64,000 nt of DNA from Luteibacter yeojuensis (GTDB lineage Bacteria > Pseudomonadota > Gammaproteobacteria > Xanthomonadales > Rhodanobacteraceae): NCBI RefSeq assembly GCF_000964085.1, contig NZ_JZRB01000016.1:1-64000 (forward strand), given 5' to 3'. Position 1 is the first letter of the stretch; every line of letters begins with the position of its first letter. The translations under genes were made by a program, and so were the position numbers. The notes beneath the pieces were generated by a model. It did not search any database, had not been told where the DNA came from, and worked only from the letters and a program-made list of their open reading frames with translations. Of this stretch, positions 51,936 to 60,857 are shown piece after piece.

Positions 51936-52922
51936 TCAGGCCAGGCCGTCCAGGGCCTGGCGCAGCCGCGCGGCGAAGCCCGCCTGGTTGCGTTCGTACC
52001 ATGCGCGGGCCGCCGTGCCGAGCTGCTCGAGGGTGGCATCGTCCATGGCTACCGCGGTGGTGACGGCCGCTTCAAGGGCGGCCTCGTCGAAGGCCCAGAG
52101 GCTGGAAGCGTTCAGGCTGCCGTTTTCGCGTGCCGCCACCAACAGGCCATGGCCGGGCCGTACCAGCTCATTCATCGGGGCGGCATCGGTGGCCAGCACC
52201 ACCGCCCCGCAGCTCATGGCCTCGACGATGTAGTGGCCCCAGCCTTCGGCCTCCGAGAGGCAGACGTGGAACGCATGGGCGTTCTGCAAGCGGCGGATCG
52301 CTTCGATGTCGTCGATATAAGCGATGCGGTGGTCGAGGTTGGCAGGGGTGGTGCCCCCAGGCGTGGCTGTCGACGGTGATTGCAGCACGTGCAGCACCGG
52401 CCACTCGGGGTGGCGGCGCCAGGCGGCCAGTAGCCGCTCGGTGCCCTTCATGCGGCTGGCGCCGGCGAGATGCAGGAACGCGCGGTCGCGGGGGATGCCG
52501 TCACGCCGGCAGTCGATGCTCTGGAAGCCGATGACCCGCACCGGCAAACCCTGTGCGGCGAACGTGTCGCGTGCCACCTCGGTCTTGCAGAAGATGGCGT
52601 CGAAGCGGTGCAGCCGCTTGCGGTCGCGCCGCGACAACCACTCGGGGTTGGGCACCAGCGCGTTGCGCCGCGCCAGCCCGAGGTACGCGGGGTGCACGTG
52701 TTCGAGGGTGATGCCCAGGTCATATCGGCGCGGCCCACGGCCGCGCAGCCAGCCGAGCAGCATGCGGGCCCGGATGCCCCAGGCGCGCCAGGGCAGGCCG
52801 CGGCTTTTGCGCGGCACCGGGGTGACATCCACCTGGTGGCCAAGGTCGACGAGGGCATCGCGCAGCAACGTGATGTCGTGCGTGAGGCCGCGCCCATTGT
52901 CCCAGGCGATGAGGTGGATCAT
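51936..52922 (-). CDS. Glycosyltransferase (GT4-like)
   Basis: 328 aa from ATG 52922 (a GTG two codons earlier is possible). GT-B fold: N-terminal IAWDNGRGLTHDITLLRDAL; the C-terminal domain has FLHLAGASRMKGTERLLAAW and FHVCLSEAEGWGHYIVEAMSCGAVVLATDAAPMNELV, the E-x7-E nucleotide-sugar motif of GT4. Cytoplasmic, no signal. It is the gene after the O-antigen-ligase-like gene (9-nt gap), consistent with LPS or capsule sugar assembly. Donor sugar unknown. Confidence 0.85.
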   Translation of the reverse strand: MIHLIAWDNGRGLTHDITLLRDALVDLGHQVDVTPVPRKSRGLPWRAWGIRARMLLGWLRGRGPRRYDLGITLEHVHPAYLGLARRNALVPNPEWLSRRDRKRLHRFDAIFCKTEVARDTFAAQGLPVRVIGFQSIDCRRDGIPRDRAFLHLAGASRMKGTERLLAAWRRHPEWPVLHVLQSPSTATPGGTTPANLDHRIAYIDDIEAIRRLQNAHAFHVCLSEAEGWGHYIVEAMSCGAVVLATDAAPMNELVRPGHGLLVAARENGSLNASSLWAFDEAALEAAVTTAVAMDDATLEQLGTAARAWYERNQAGFAARLRQALDGLA

Positions 52923-52931
52923 GGCCACGGT

Positions 52932-54185
52932 TCAGCGCGCCTTGCGGGTGGCGCGCTGGCCGAGCATGCGGCCGACATACACCGCGAGCCCCAGCACGAG
53001 GAAGAAGTACAGCGAGTGCGGCATGGCGCGGTAGAAGACGTTGTCGGTGAGGCCGCACAGCGTATACATGCCCGCCACCGCAAGGCCTGCGCACGCCGGC
53101 ATCGCCACGCCGTTGTCGCGGTGCATGGCGTGGCGGCCGAAGAACCACAGCGTGGAACCGAACATCAGCAGCAAGAGCGCCAGCCCGGGCAGGCCGCCGG
53201 TGACCGCCCACTCCAGGTACTCGCTGTGCGGGTGGTCGTAGCGTTCGATCGAATCCGCGGCCTTGCCCTCGGCGATGCGGGTGCGCGCATACGTGCCGAA
53301 CTGGTTGAGGCCCACGCCCGTCATCGGGTGCTCGCCCACCGCCATGCCGGCGTTGCGCCACATCTCCAGCCGCTCGCGGACCGCACCCGTGGTGTCCTGC
53401 TCGCTGTAGGTGGAGACCTCCTGCGACACCGCGGCGAAGCGTTCGGCCACTTCGCCGTGGAAGGCCGTCGTGGCCACGCCGATGGCGACCGCGCCGGCGA
53501 CAAGCACGCCAGCCGCCTGGCGCCAGCGCCGCGTGCGCCGTGCCTGGATCACCACGAGCAGGACGAAGACGGGGATGCAGGACAGGAGGGGGCCGCGGCT
53601 CTGGGTCAGCAGCGCGCCGTAGACGCCGAGGATGGCGAAGACACCATGCAGCACGCGCTCGCCGCGCGGCAGCTCGAGGCGCAGGGCCTGGAGGGTGGCG
53701 ATGAGCGAGAGCACCAGGATGAACATGCCGAACTCGATGGCGCCCCACAGGCCGTTGTTCACGCCGTAGACGCGATCAATGCCTTCGACGTAGTGCTGCT
53801 CGATGCAGATCAGGCCCAGCACGGCCGCCGAGGCGCTGAAGCCGATGCGCAGCACGATGGGGCGCAGCGGCGCGGAGAAGCTGACGGCGATGAGCAGGAA
53901 CGCAAGGATGTGCGACATGACGTCGAACTCCTTGAGCGAAATGCCGTGCGCCAGCGTGTTGGCCAGCCAGAACAGGAATGCCGCGATGGTGGGCACCAGG
54001 ACGGGGGCTGCGCGGCGGACCGCATCGCGGGCGTCGGCGCGCGTGGCAAGCAGCCAGACACCCATGAGCAGCAACAAGGCGGCGGGCACCGCCTTGGCCT
54101 TCACCGGCAGCGCGAACGACAGCGGCATGACGGCGATGAGCAGCGAAAGGATCCATGGCTGCCATGCGTTGTGTTTTTCTTGCAC
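52932..54185 (-). CDS. O-antigen ligase family membrane protein
   Basis: 417 aa from GTG 54185 (AGGTG upstream). About 11 TM helices. The large periplasmic loop between later helices holds MTGVGLNQFGTYA and DHPHSEYLEWAVTGGLPGL, the PF04932 (WaaL/Wzy) signature with the conserved His. Members join O-antigen to lipid A core or polymerise polysaccharide; sequence alone does not separate ligase from polymerase. It is divergent from the GT4 gene at 54287 with a 101-bp shared control region. Confidence 0.88.
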   Translation of the reverse strand: MQEKHNAWQPWILSLLIAVMPLSFALPVKAKAVPAALLLLMGVWLLATRADARDAVRRAAPVLVPTIAAFLFWLANTLAHGISLKEFDVMSHILAFLLIAVSFSAPLRPIVLRIGFSASAAVLGLICIEQHYVEGIDRVYGVNNGLWGAIEFGMFILVLSLIATLQALRLELPRGERVLHGVFAILGVYGALLTQSRGPLLSCIPVFVLLVVIQARRTRRWRQAAGVLVAGAVAIGVATTAFHGEVAERFAAVSQEVSTYSEQDTTGAVRERLEMWRNAGMAVGEHPMTGVGLNQFGTYARTRIAEGKAADSIERYDHPHSEYLEWAVTGGLPGLALLLLMFGSTLWFFGRHAMHRDNGVAMPACAGLAVAGMYTLCGLTDNVFYRAMPHSLYFFLVLGLAVYVGRMLGQRATRKAR

Positions 54186-54286
54186 TAGGCACCTGAGGTG
54201 AAGGAATCGCGGCCCGGGAACGTACGCTGGGCATGGTACTTTAACGGATCGCGGATGCCGCAATTCAGCTAAGGCAAGCGTCGGGC

Positions 54287-55414
54287 ATGAGGCTCCTGTT
54301 CACGAATTTCCACGCCGGGGACGGCGGTGGGCACACCACGTACGTGGCCGCGCTCGCGCGCGGGCTGGCGCCGCGGCACCAGGTGGCGGTGGCGGCGCCG
54401 CCCGGCAGCCGGCTCAACCGCGAGGCACGCGCCATCGAGGGCGTGGCCGTGATCGACCAGCCCTTCCCCAACGGCCTGGGCAAGCTCGCGGCGCGGGGCC
54501 GGGCGCTGCGCCATCTGCGGGCGTGGCTGCGGGCCCATGAGGTCGATATCGTCCATGTGAACGGCTCGGCCGACCACCGCCTGGCCATGGCGGCCGTGCG
54601 CGGGCTGCGCCGGCGCCCCGCCATCGTGCTGACCAAGCACAACTCCAAGCCCATGACAGGCCCCGGCCACGCGTGGCGTGCAAGGTTCGGCACCGACATG
54701 GCCATCGCGGTGTGCGAGTACGTGCGCCGGCAACTACAGGCCTCGCCCTACGCACGCTGCCGCCTCGCCACCGTGTTCAACGGCGTCGATATCCACCGCT
54801 TCGCGCCCGGCGCCGCCGCTGCCGATGGGCGGCCTGCCTGGCTGGCGCCGGCGGACGAGGGCGCGGCGCTGCTCGTGGGCAGCAACGCCGGCACGGCCCG
54901 CTACAAGGGCTGGATGGACCTTGTTGAAGGCCTCGCGCTGCTGCCGCCGGATGAACGCGGCCGGTTCCGTGTCGTGCTGGCTGGCGGCCTGCCCGGTGCC
55001 GACGACCTTGCCCGCATCGAGGCCCTCGGACTGGCGCAGGCGGTGCATTTCACCGGCCGCCTGGACGATGTGCGGCCCATGGTGGCAGCGCTGGATGCCG
55101 GCTTCGTGCTGTCGTGGGATGTCGAAACCATCTCGTTCGCATGCCGCGAGATGATGGCGATGGGTAAGCCGGTGCTGGTAAGCGACTACGCCGGCTTGCC
55201 TGAAAACATCCGTGCCGGCGTCGATGGCTGGGTCGTGCCCGCGCGCCAGCCCGAGGCCATCGCCCAGGCGTTGCGCGGGCTGTGGCAAAACCGCGCCGCC
55301 CTGCCGGCGATGGGGGCTGCCGCGCGCGGCCATGCCGAGGAGCGATTCGGCCTCGAGCACTTCGTCGAGGCGACGGAGAACGCCTACGCCGGGCTTCTTT
55401 CGAGCAGGGCGTAG
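54287..55414 (+). CDS. Glycosyltransferase family 4 protein
   Basis: 375 aa. The start FTNFHAGDGGGHTTYVAALARGL is the glycine-rich acceptor-side loop of GT4 enzymes. DIVHVNGSADHRL and VFNGVDIHRFAPG follow, and the C-terminal domain has LVGSNAGTARYKGWMDLVEGL and CREMMAMGKPVLVSDYAGLPENI with the E-x7-E-like region. It is probably part of the LPS/glycan group with the two minus-strand transferases. Its end overlaps the convergent rsmB by 31 nt. Confidence 0.87.
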   Translation: MRLLFTNFHAGDGGGHTTYVAALARGLAPRHQVAVAAPPGSRLNREARAIEGVAVIDQPFPNGLGKLAARGRALRHLRAWLRAHEVDIVHVNGSADHRLAMAAVRGLRRRPAIVLTKHNSKPMTGPGHAWRARFGTDMAIAVCEYVRRQLQASPYARCRLATVFNGVDIHRFAPGAAAADGRPAWLAPADEGAALLVGSNAGTARYKGWMDLVEGLALLPPDERGRFRVVLAGGLPGADDLARIEALGLAQAVHFTGRLDDVRPMVAALDAGFVLSWDVETISFACREMMAMGKPVLVSDYAGLPENIRAGVDGWVVPARQPEAIAQALRGLWQNRAALPAMGAAARGHAEERFGLEHFVEATENAYAGLLSSRA

Positions 55415-56694
55415 TACATGCCATCGAGGTCGCCGTCGCCGGGCAGCACCTGCCAGCCGACTTGGGCCGGCTGGCCCACGGGCAACGTGATCGGAACGGC
55501 CACCGCATCGTCGCGGCCTTCGAGGAAAGCCGCCACCACGCCTTCGTTCTCGCGGCGCAACAGCGAACAGGTGACATAGAGCAGGCGCCCCCCGGGCGCC
55601 AGCGTCGCCCAGCACGCGGCGAGGATCCGCGCCTGCTGCGCCACCAGGGCATCGATGTCGGTGGCCCGGCGGTGCAGGCGCACGTCCGGCCGCCGACGGA
55701 TCACCCCGGTGGCCGAGCACGGTGCATCGATCATGATCCGGTCGAACGGCGTGCCATCCCACCAGGCCGCGGGCGCGCCCGCATCGCCGACCACCACCTC
55801 GGCCTGCAGGCCAAGGCGTTCAAGGTTCTGGCGAATGCGGCTGGCGCGGTGGGCTTCGTATTCCACCGCAAGCAGGGCCACGTCGGCGCGCTCGGCCACG
55901 TGGCAGGCCTTGCCACCCGGGGCCGCGCATGCGTCGAGGACGCGCTGGCCGCGGGCCACGCCGAGCAGGTCGGCCGGCACCTGGGCCGCGCCATCCTGGA
56001 CAGCGAAATGGCCCTCGGTGAAACCCGGCAGCCGCGTGACGTCGGTGCTATGCGGCAGCACCAGCGCATCCTCGAGCCACGCATGTGGCGCGACATCCTG
56101 CCCGGCCACCGTGAGTGCCGCCGCCACGGCATCGCGCGTGGCACGGCGGCGGTTCACGCGCAGCATCAGCGGTGGCTCCTGGTTCGCGGCGGCCAGGACG
56201 GCATCGGCCTGCGCCGGCCAGTCGTGGGCGATCGCGTCCGCGAGCCACGCCGGGTGCGCGTGCCGGGTGGCGGGGAGGGCATCCAGCGCGGCGTTCAGTG
56301 CCTCGCGCTCGCGCTGCCACCGTCGCAGCACGGCGTTGACCAGGCCGGCAAGGCGCGGGCGGCGCAGCTCGCGCGCCGCCTCCACGGTAGCGGCGACCGC
56401 GGCATAGCCGGGCAGCTCCAGGGTCTCTAGTTGCACGAGGCCGGTGACCAGCAAGGCATGAATGACTGGTTCGCTGCGGCGTATGGGTTTGTCGAGCAGC
56501 CGGTCGAGCGCCGCGTCGAATCGGGGCCACCAGCGGGCCCCGTCGTTGAGCAGCGCGGTGAGCAGGGCACGATCACGCGAATCGGGCAGCCTCGGCAGTG
56601 CGCGATCGGCTACCTCGCGGAGTGAGTGCCCGGAGAGCGCGATGCTGGCCAGCGCCTCGGCGGCCAGCGCGCGCACGGACGGGGCCTTGCTCAC
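55384..56694 (-). CDS. rsmB: 16S rRNA (cytosine967-C5)-methyltransferase
   Basis: 436 aa from GTG 56694, which overlaps the fmt stop (GTGA). The N-terminal NusB-like domain has [23 protein letters not shown]. The Rossmann methyltransferase domain has [17 protein letters not shown] (SAM loop), [15 protein letters not shown] (Cys for product release) and [10 protein letters not shown] (nucleophile Cys region). It methylates C967 in 16S rRNA. Order def-fmt-rsmB is the usual one. Confidence 0.95.
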   Translation of the reverse strand: MSKAPSVRALAAEALASIALSGHSLREVADRALPRLPDSRDRALLTALLNDGARWWPRFDAALDRLLDKPIRRSEPVIHALLVTGLVQLETLELPGYAAVAATVEAARELRRPRLAGLVNAVLRRWQREREALNAALDALPATRHAHPAWLADAIAHDWPAQADAVLAAANQEPPLMLRVNRRRATRDAVAAALTVAGQDVAPHAWLEDALVLPHSTDVTRLPGFTEGHFAVQDGAAQVPADLLGVARGQRVLDACAAPGGKACHVAERADVALLAVEYEAHRASRIRQNLERLGLQAEVVVGDAGAPAAWWDGTPFDRIMIDAPCSATGVIRRRPDVRLHRRATDIDALVAQQARILAACWATLAPGGRLLYVTCSLLRRENEGVVAAFLEGRDDAVAVPITLPVGQPAQVGWQVLPGDGDLDGMYYALLERSPA

Positions 56695-57635
56695 GCCGAC
56701 GCCTGCTTCAGCTCCGGCCGCGCGTTGAGGTAATCCGCGGCGCCGATGCGGCGGCCGCCGGCGCGCTGTACGGCGGTCAGGCGCAGGGCGCCCGTGCCGC
56801 AGGCGATATCGATGCCCTGGCGCGTCGCGGCAAGCACCGTGCCGGGTATGGCGCCGGGCTTGCCTTCGATGGCAACCGCCGCCCACACGCGCAGGTGCTC
56901 GCCGGCCACGTCGCCCTCGGCCACGGGCCACGGATCGAAGGCGCGAACCTTCCGCTCCAGCGCGATGGCGGGCTGGCTGAAATCGAGGCGGGCCTCGGCC
57001 TTGTCGAGCTTATGGGCGTACTCGACACCCTCGGCGGCCTGCACGCGGGCGGCAAGCGTTTCGCCCGCGAGGACCCGGCGCAGGCCCTCGGCGAGTGCGT
57101 CGGCACCCAGCGTGGCGAGGCGGTCGTGCAGGCTGCCACCGGTATCGTCGCCCGCGATGGGCGTGCGGCGCTCGATAAGCACCGGGCCCGTGTCGAGGCC
57201 GGCCTCCATCTGCATCAGATCGACGCCGCTTTCGGTATCGCCGGCGAGGATGGCGCGCTGGATCGGCGCGGCGCCTCGCCAGCGCGGCAGTAGCGATGCA
57301 TGCACGTTCCAGCACCCAAGGCGCGGGATGGCAAGCACCTTGCGCGGCAGGATGAGCCCGTAGGCCACCACCACCATGAGATCGGGCGCATACGCGGCAA
57401 GGCGGGCGCGGTCGGCCTCGGCCTTGAACGATCCGGGCTGCTCGACGGGCACGCCGGCCGCCAGCGCGGCTTCCTTCACCGGGCTGGCCGCGAGCTTGCG
57501 GCCGCGGCCGGCAGGGCGATCAGGCTGGGTATAGGCGGCGACCACGTCGGCCCCGGCGGCACGGCAGGCCTCGAAGCAGGGAACCGCGAATCCGGGCGTG
57601 CCGGCGAACACCACGCGCAAAGGGGAAGCCGCCAT
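56691..57635 (-). CDS. fmt: Methionyl-tRNA formyltransferase
   Basis: 314 aa, full length. [17 protein letters not shown] start; [21 protein letters not shown] contains the Asn-His and SLLPxxRG formyl-folate binding motif; [17 protein letters not shown] gives the catalytic Asp region. The C-terminal OB-like tRNA domain follows. It formylates initiator Met-tRNA. It is 3 nt after def and overlaps rsmB. Confidence 0.97.
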   Translation of the reverse strand: MAASPLRVVFAGTPGFAVPCFEACRAAGADVVAAYTQPDRPAGRGRKLAASPVKEAALAAGVPVEQPGSFKAEADRARLAAYAPDLMVVVAYGLILPRKVLAIPRLGCWNVHASLLPRWRGAAPIQRAILAGDTESGVDLMQMEAGLDTGPVLIERRTPIAGDDTGGSLHDRLATLGADALAEGLRRVLAGETLAARVQAAEGVEYAHKLDKAEARLDFSQPAIALERKVRAFDPWPVAEGDVAGEHLRVWAAVAIEGKPGAIPGTVLAATRQGIDIACGTGALRLTAVQRAGGRRIGAADYLNARPELKQASA

Positions 57636-57638
57636 GGA

Positions 57639-58142
57639 TCAGGCGCTGGCCTTGCGCTGTTTTTCCATCCGCTTCAGCAGCATGCCGCGCTTGAGCGGCG
57701 ACAGGTAGTCGACGAACACCTTGCCGGCCAGGTGGTCCATCTCGTGCTGGATGCACACGGCGAGCGGGCCCTCGGCCTCGACGATGATCTCGTTGCCGTC
57801 GACGTCATGGGCCTTCACCTTGACCTTGAGGGCGCGGGTGACGTCGGCATAGATGCCCGGGAACGACAGGCAGCCTTCCTGGTAAACCTGCTGGCCGTCC
57901 TTTTCGAGGATTTCCGCGTTGATGAGGGCGAGTGGCTCGTTGCGGTCTTCGCTCATGTCGGCCACGAGGACCCGCTTGTGCACGTTGACCTGCGTGGCGG
58001 CCAGGCCCACGCCGTTGGCGGCGTACATCGTCTCGTACATATCGGCCAGGAACTGCTTCAGCTCGGCGTCGAACACGGTGACGGGGGCGGCGACGGTACG
58101 CAGGCGCGGATCGGGGAACTCGAGGATGGTGAGGATGGACAC
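57639..58142 (-). CDS. def: Peptide deformylase
   Basis: 167 aa. All three motifs are seen: GVGLAATQV (I), EGCLSFPGI (II, metal Cys) and [17 protein letters not shown] (III, HExxH). It removes formyl from new proteins. First gene of the def-fmt-rsmB operon and divergent from the LysM gene over 208 bp. Confidence 0.97.
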   Translation of the reverse strand: MSILTILEFPDPRLRTVAAPVTVFDAELKQFLADMYETMYAANGVGLAATQVNVHKRVLVADMSEDRNEPLALINAEILEKDGQQVYQEGCLSFPGIYADVTRALKVKVKAHDVDGNEIIVEAEGPLAVCIQHEMDHLAGKVFVDYLSPLKRGMLLKRMEKQRKASA

Positions 58143-58289
58143 GGTGTCACCTTAAGCGGTTGCGGGGCGGCGGGGGCGCGCCATGCCCGGAAAATTGCGG
58201 GCAAGTCGGCGAAAACCAAGCGCTTCTACCCTGTACGATGCCGCCATATTCTACGCTCACGCCGAGGGCCCGGCGAGCGTGGCGACATA

Positions 58290-58317
58290 TTGTGCCCATT
58301 AACGATTCGGTTACACT
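58290..58317 (+). promoter_or_regulatory. Likely promoter of the LysM gene
   Basis: TTGTGC (58290-58295), 16-nt spacer, TACACT (58312-58317), 33 bp before the ATG. GGAAGGGGG serves as ribosome-binding site. Confidence 0.45.
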
Positions 58318-58350
58318 CGCGACAGCAACGGGGAAGGGGGAAAACCCGCC

Positions 58351-59505
58351 ATGATCAAGAAGTTCGCCATGCTGCTCGGCGGCATGTTTTTCACCGTGGC
58401 CGTTTACGCCGCGGCGGCCCAGCTGCGCCCGAACGCGCCCGATACCTACACGGTGCGCAAAGGCGACACCCTTTGGGATATCTCGGCGAAGTTCCTCCGC
58501 AAGCCGTGGCTATGGCCCGAGATCTGGCAGGCCAACCCCCAGGTCCGCAACCCGCACCTCATCTACCCTGGCGATGTGCTGAACCTCAGCATGTTCGGTG
58601 GCGGCCCGCGCATTGGCCTCCAGCCGCGCGTTCGTAGCGAGGGCGAGCCGGTCACGGCCATCCCGCTGTCCGAGCTGCGCATGTTCCTCAAGGATATGCG
58701 GGTCATGGACGCCGACGCCGTCGAAAGCGCCCCGTACGTGGTCGGCTTCGAGGACGCCCAGCTGCGCGGCACCCCTGGCAACAAGGTGTACGCCCGCGAC
58801 CTCGACTCGGCCCAGCCCGGCCAGCGCTGGGCCATCGTCCGCCCCACGCATCGCTTCCGCGACCACGGCGACGACCCGGGCAACACCGATATGGTGAACA
58901 ACCCGGGCCACGGCGGCTTCGTGGCCGATTCGCTCGACAGCGATGTCTCCATGGCGCCGAGCCCCTGGCGCGAAGACACCCGCCACGACACGCACAACGG
59001 CAAGGGCAGCGATGCCGGTGTTGAGGTATCGGTCATCGGCACCGCCGAGGTGCTCACCACCAACGGCGATATTTCCAGCCTGGTGGTCGTCGATTCGACC
59101 ATGGAAATCCGCAAGGGCGACCGCTTCATGCCGGTCGACGACAAGCCGTACGACCCGTATTTCTACCCGCATGCGCCGAAGGCCCTGCCGGCCGATCCCC
59201 GCGTCGCGGGCATCAACGATGCGTCGTACGGCGTCGGCAGCCGCCAGGTCGTGTCGCTCTCGGTGGGCAGTGCCGATGGCGTCGACAACGGCACCACGTT
59301 CCAGGTCATGAGCCGGGGCGAGAAGATCGCCGACGAGGTCAGCGGCAACTACAACCGCCGCAGCACGTCGCGCAGCGCGCAGCTGCCGGATGAGTACGGT
59401 GGCCACGTCATGGTTTTCAAGACCTTCGACCACGTCAGCTACGCGCTGGTGATGGACGCGCTACGCCCCGTGCGCCCCGGCGACAAGCTGGTGATGCCGG
59501 AGTAA
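58351..59505 (+). CDS. LysM-domain exported protein
   Basis: 384 aa. Signal peptide (residues 1-23), then one LysM domain: DTYTVRKGDTLWDISAKFLRKPWLWPEIWQAN up to LIYPGDVLNL, a peptidoglycan-binding motif. The long C-terminal part (residues 80-384) is conserved next to dprA in xanthomonads as I recall, but has no named catalytic residues. It is likely a periplasmic wall-binding protein. Conserved context LysM-dprA-topA-tsaC, with an intrinsic terminator right after it. Confidence 0.9.
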   Translation: MIKKFAMLLGGMFFTVAVYAAAAQLRPNAPDTYTVRKGDTLWDISAKFLRKPWLWPEIWQANPQVRNPHLIYPGDVLNLSMFGGGPRIGLQPRVRSEGEPVTAIPLSELRMFLKDMRVMDADAVESAPYVVGFEDAQLRGTPGNKVYARDLDSAQPGQRWAIVRPTHRFRDHGDDPGNTDMVNNPGHGGFVADSLDSDVSMAPSPWREDTRHDTHNGKGSDAGVEVSVIGTAEVLTTNGDISSLVVVDSTMEIRKGDRFMPVDDKPYDPYFYPHAPKALPADPRVAGINDASYGVGSRQVVSLSVGSADGVDNGTTFQVMSRGEKIADEVSGNYNRRSTSRSAQLPDEYGGHVMVFKTFDHVSYALVMDALRPVRPGDKLVMPE

Positions 59506-59531
59506 GCACGGCCCACGGCCATGCTTACGCG

Positions 59532-59558
59532 AAAGGGAGGCTTCGGCCTCCCTTTTTT
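59532..59558 (+). terminator. Intrinsic terminator after the LysM gene
   Basis: AAAGGGAGGC-TTCG-GCCTCCCTTT with a following T-run: UUCG tetraloop, 10-bp stem. Confidence 0.9.
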
Positions 59559-59621
59559 GTCTGCGCAGGCCTACACGACGGCGCGGGCACGCGCCGGTGC
59601 GCACCCCCCTAGACTGTCGGC

Positions 59622-60761
59622 ATGAACGACTCCGACCTCCGCGACTGGCTCATCCTCATCCGCGCGCCCGGCCAGGGCGCACGCCGCATCCGCGAGGGGC
59701 TGGTGCTGCGCGGGGGTGTCGGCGGGTACATGGCGTGGCTGCGCTCGCACGGGGAGCGCCTGCCGGCGGAGACGCGCGCGTGGCTGGCCGCACCCGACGA
59801 GGCCGCCCTCGCCCGTGACACGGCCTGGCTGCAGGGCGCGAACCACCGGCTGCTGCTGTGCACCGACGAGGATTACCCGCCCCAGCTCGAAGCCATCGCG
59901 GACGCCCCCGCCGCGCTGTTCGTCGCGGGCGACGCCGCCCTTCTCCTGCGGCCCCAGGTGGGCATCGTGGGCGCCAGGAAGGCCCAGGCGCCGGCGCTGG
60001 CCACCACGCGCCGTTTCGCGGCCGAGCTGGCCGCTGGCGGCCTGCTCGTCACCAGCGGCCTGGCCGACGGCGTCGATGGCGTTGCCCACGCCGGCGCGCT
60101 CGATGCGGGCGAGCCCACCGTCGCGGTCATTGGCACCGGCCCCGACCTGGTCTACCCCAGCAAGCACCGGGCGCTGGCGCACCGCATCGCCGAACAGGGT
60201 GCCATCGTCAGCGAATTCGCGCCCGGGACGCCCTCATGTGCTCAGAATTTCCCCATGCGCAATCGCATCATCGCCGGGCTCAGCCTTGGCGTGCTGGTGG
60301 TCGAGGCCGGGCTGCGCTCGGGGTCGCTCATCACGGCCCGCTATGCGGGTGAGCAGGGGCGCGAGGTCTTCGCCTTGCCAGGGTCCATACACAATCCGCT
60401 TGCCGAGGGCTGCCATGCCCTCATCGCCGAGGGCGCGCAGCTGGTCCAGCGCAGCGACGAGATCCTGGCTGCGCTGGGGCCCGCCGCCGTGGAGCTGGGT
60501 GCCGAGCTGCGTGCGCGGCTGGCCGGTCCCGGGCCCGCCGTGCCGGTGGCGAAACGGCCCGCCGGGCCGTTCGATTGGCGCCAGGATGACGAATATCGCC
60601 GCCTGATCGACGCCATGGGTTACGATCCCGTCCTTTTGGATGCCCTCGTGGGCGGCACCGGGCTAGCCCCCGGCGCCCTGTCATCCATGCTGCTGATGCT
60701 GGAACTGGAGGGCGAGGTCGCGGTCCTTCCCGGGAACCGTTACCAGCGCGTGGTTCGGTAG
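59622..60761 (+). CDS. dprA: DNA-processing protein DprA
   Basis: 379 aa. N-terminal SAM-like region; Rossmann domain with VGIVGARKAQAPALATTRRF, TSGLADGVDGVAHAGAL, VAVIGTGPDLVYPSKH and NFPMRNRIIAGLSLGVLVVEAGLRSGSL, the DprA hallmarks for ssDNA and RecA loading. A C-terminal winged-helix-like end (RRLIDAMGYDPVLLDALVGGTGLAPGALSSML) follows. It protects incoming single-stranded DNA in natural transformation. The next gene is topA after 96 bp. Confidence 0.95.
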   Translation: MNDSDLRDWLILIRAPGQGARRIREGLVLRGGVGGYMAWLRSHGERLPAETRAWLAAPDEAALARDTAWLQGANHRLLLCTDEDYPPQLEAIADAPAALFVAGDAALLLRPQVGIVGARKAQAPALATTRRFAAELAAGGLLVTSGLADGVDGVAHAGALDAGEPTVAVIGTGPDLVYPSKHRALAHRIAEQGAIVSEFAPGTPSCAQNFPMRNRIIAGLSLGVLVVEAGLRSGSLITARYAGEQGREVFALPGSIHNPLAEGCHALIAEGAQLVQRSDEILAALGPAAVELGAELRARLAGPGPAVPVAKRPAGPFDWRQDDEYRRLIDAMGYDPVLLDALVGGTGLAPGALSSMLLMLELEGEVAVLPGNRYQRVVR

Positions 60762-60857
60762 CCGGTGCTTGACAGCCGTCACGGCGGTGTGTTTCCAACT
60801 AAATATATACATACGCCCGGGCCCACTGGCCCAGGCGGCCTCTGGAATCCGTAACGC

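Noticed and set aside
60769-60809. TTGACA and TATATA before topA as a promoter
   Set aside because: The spacer is 29 nt, too long for a sigma70 promoter; a different -35 may be used.
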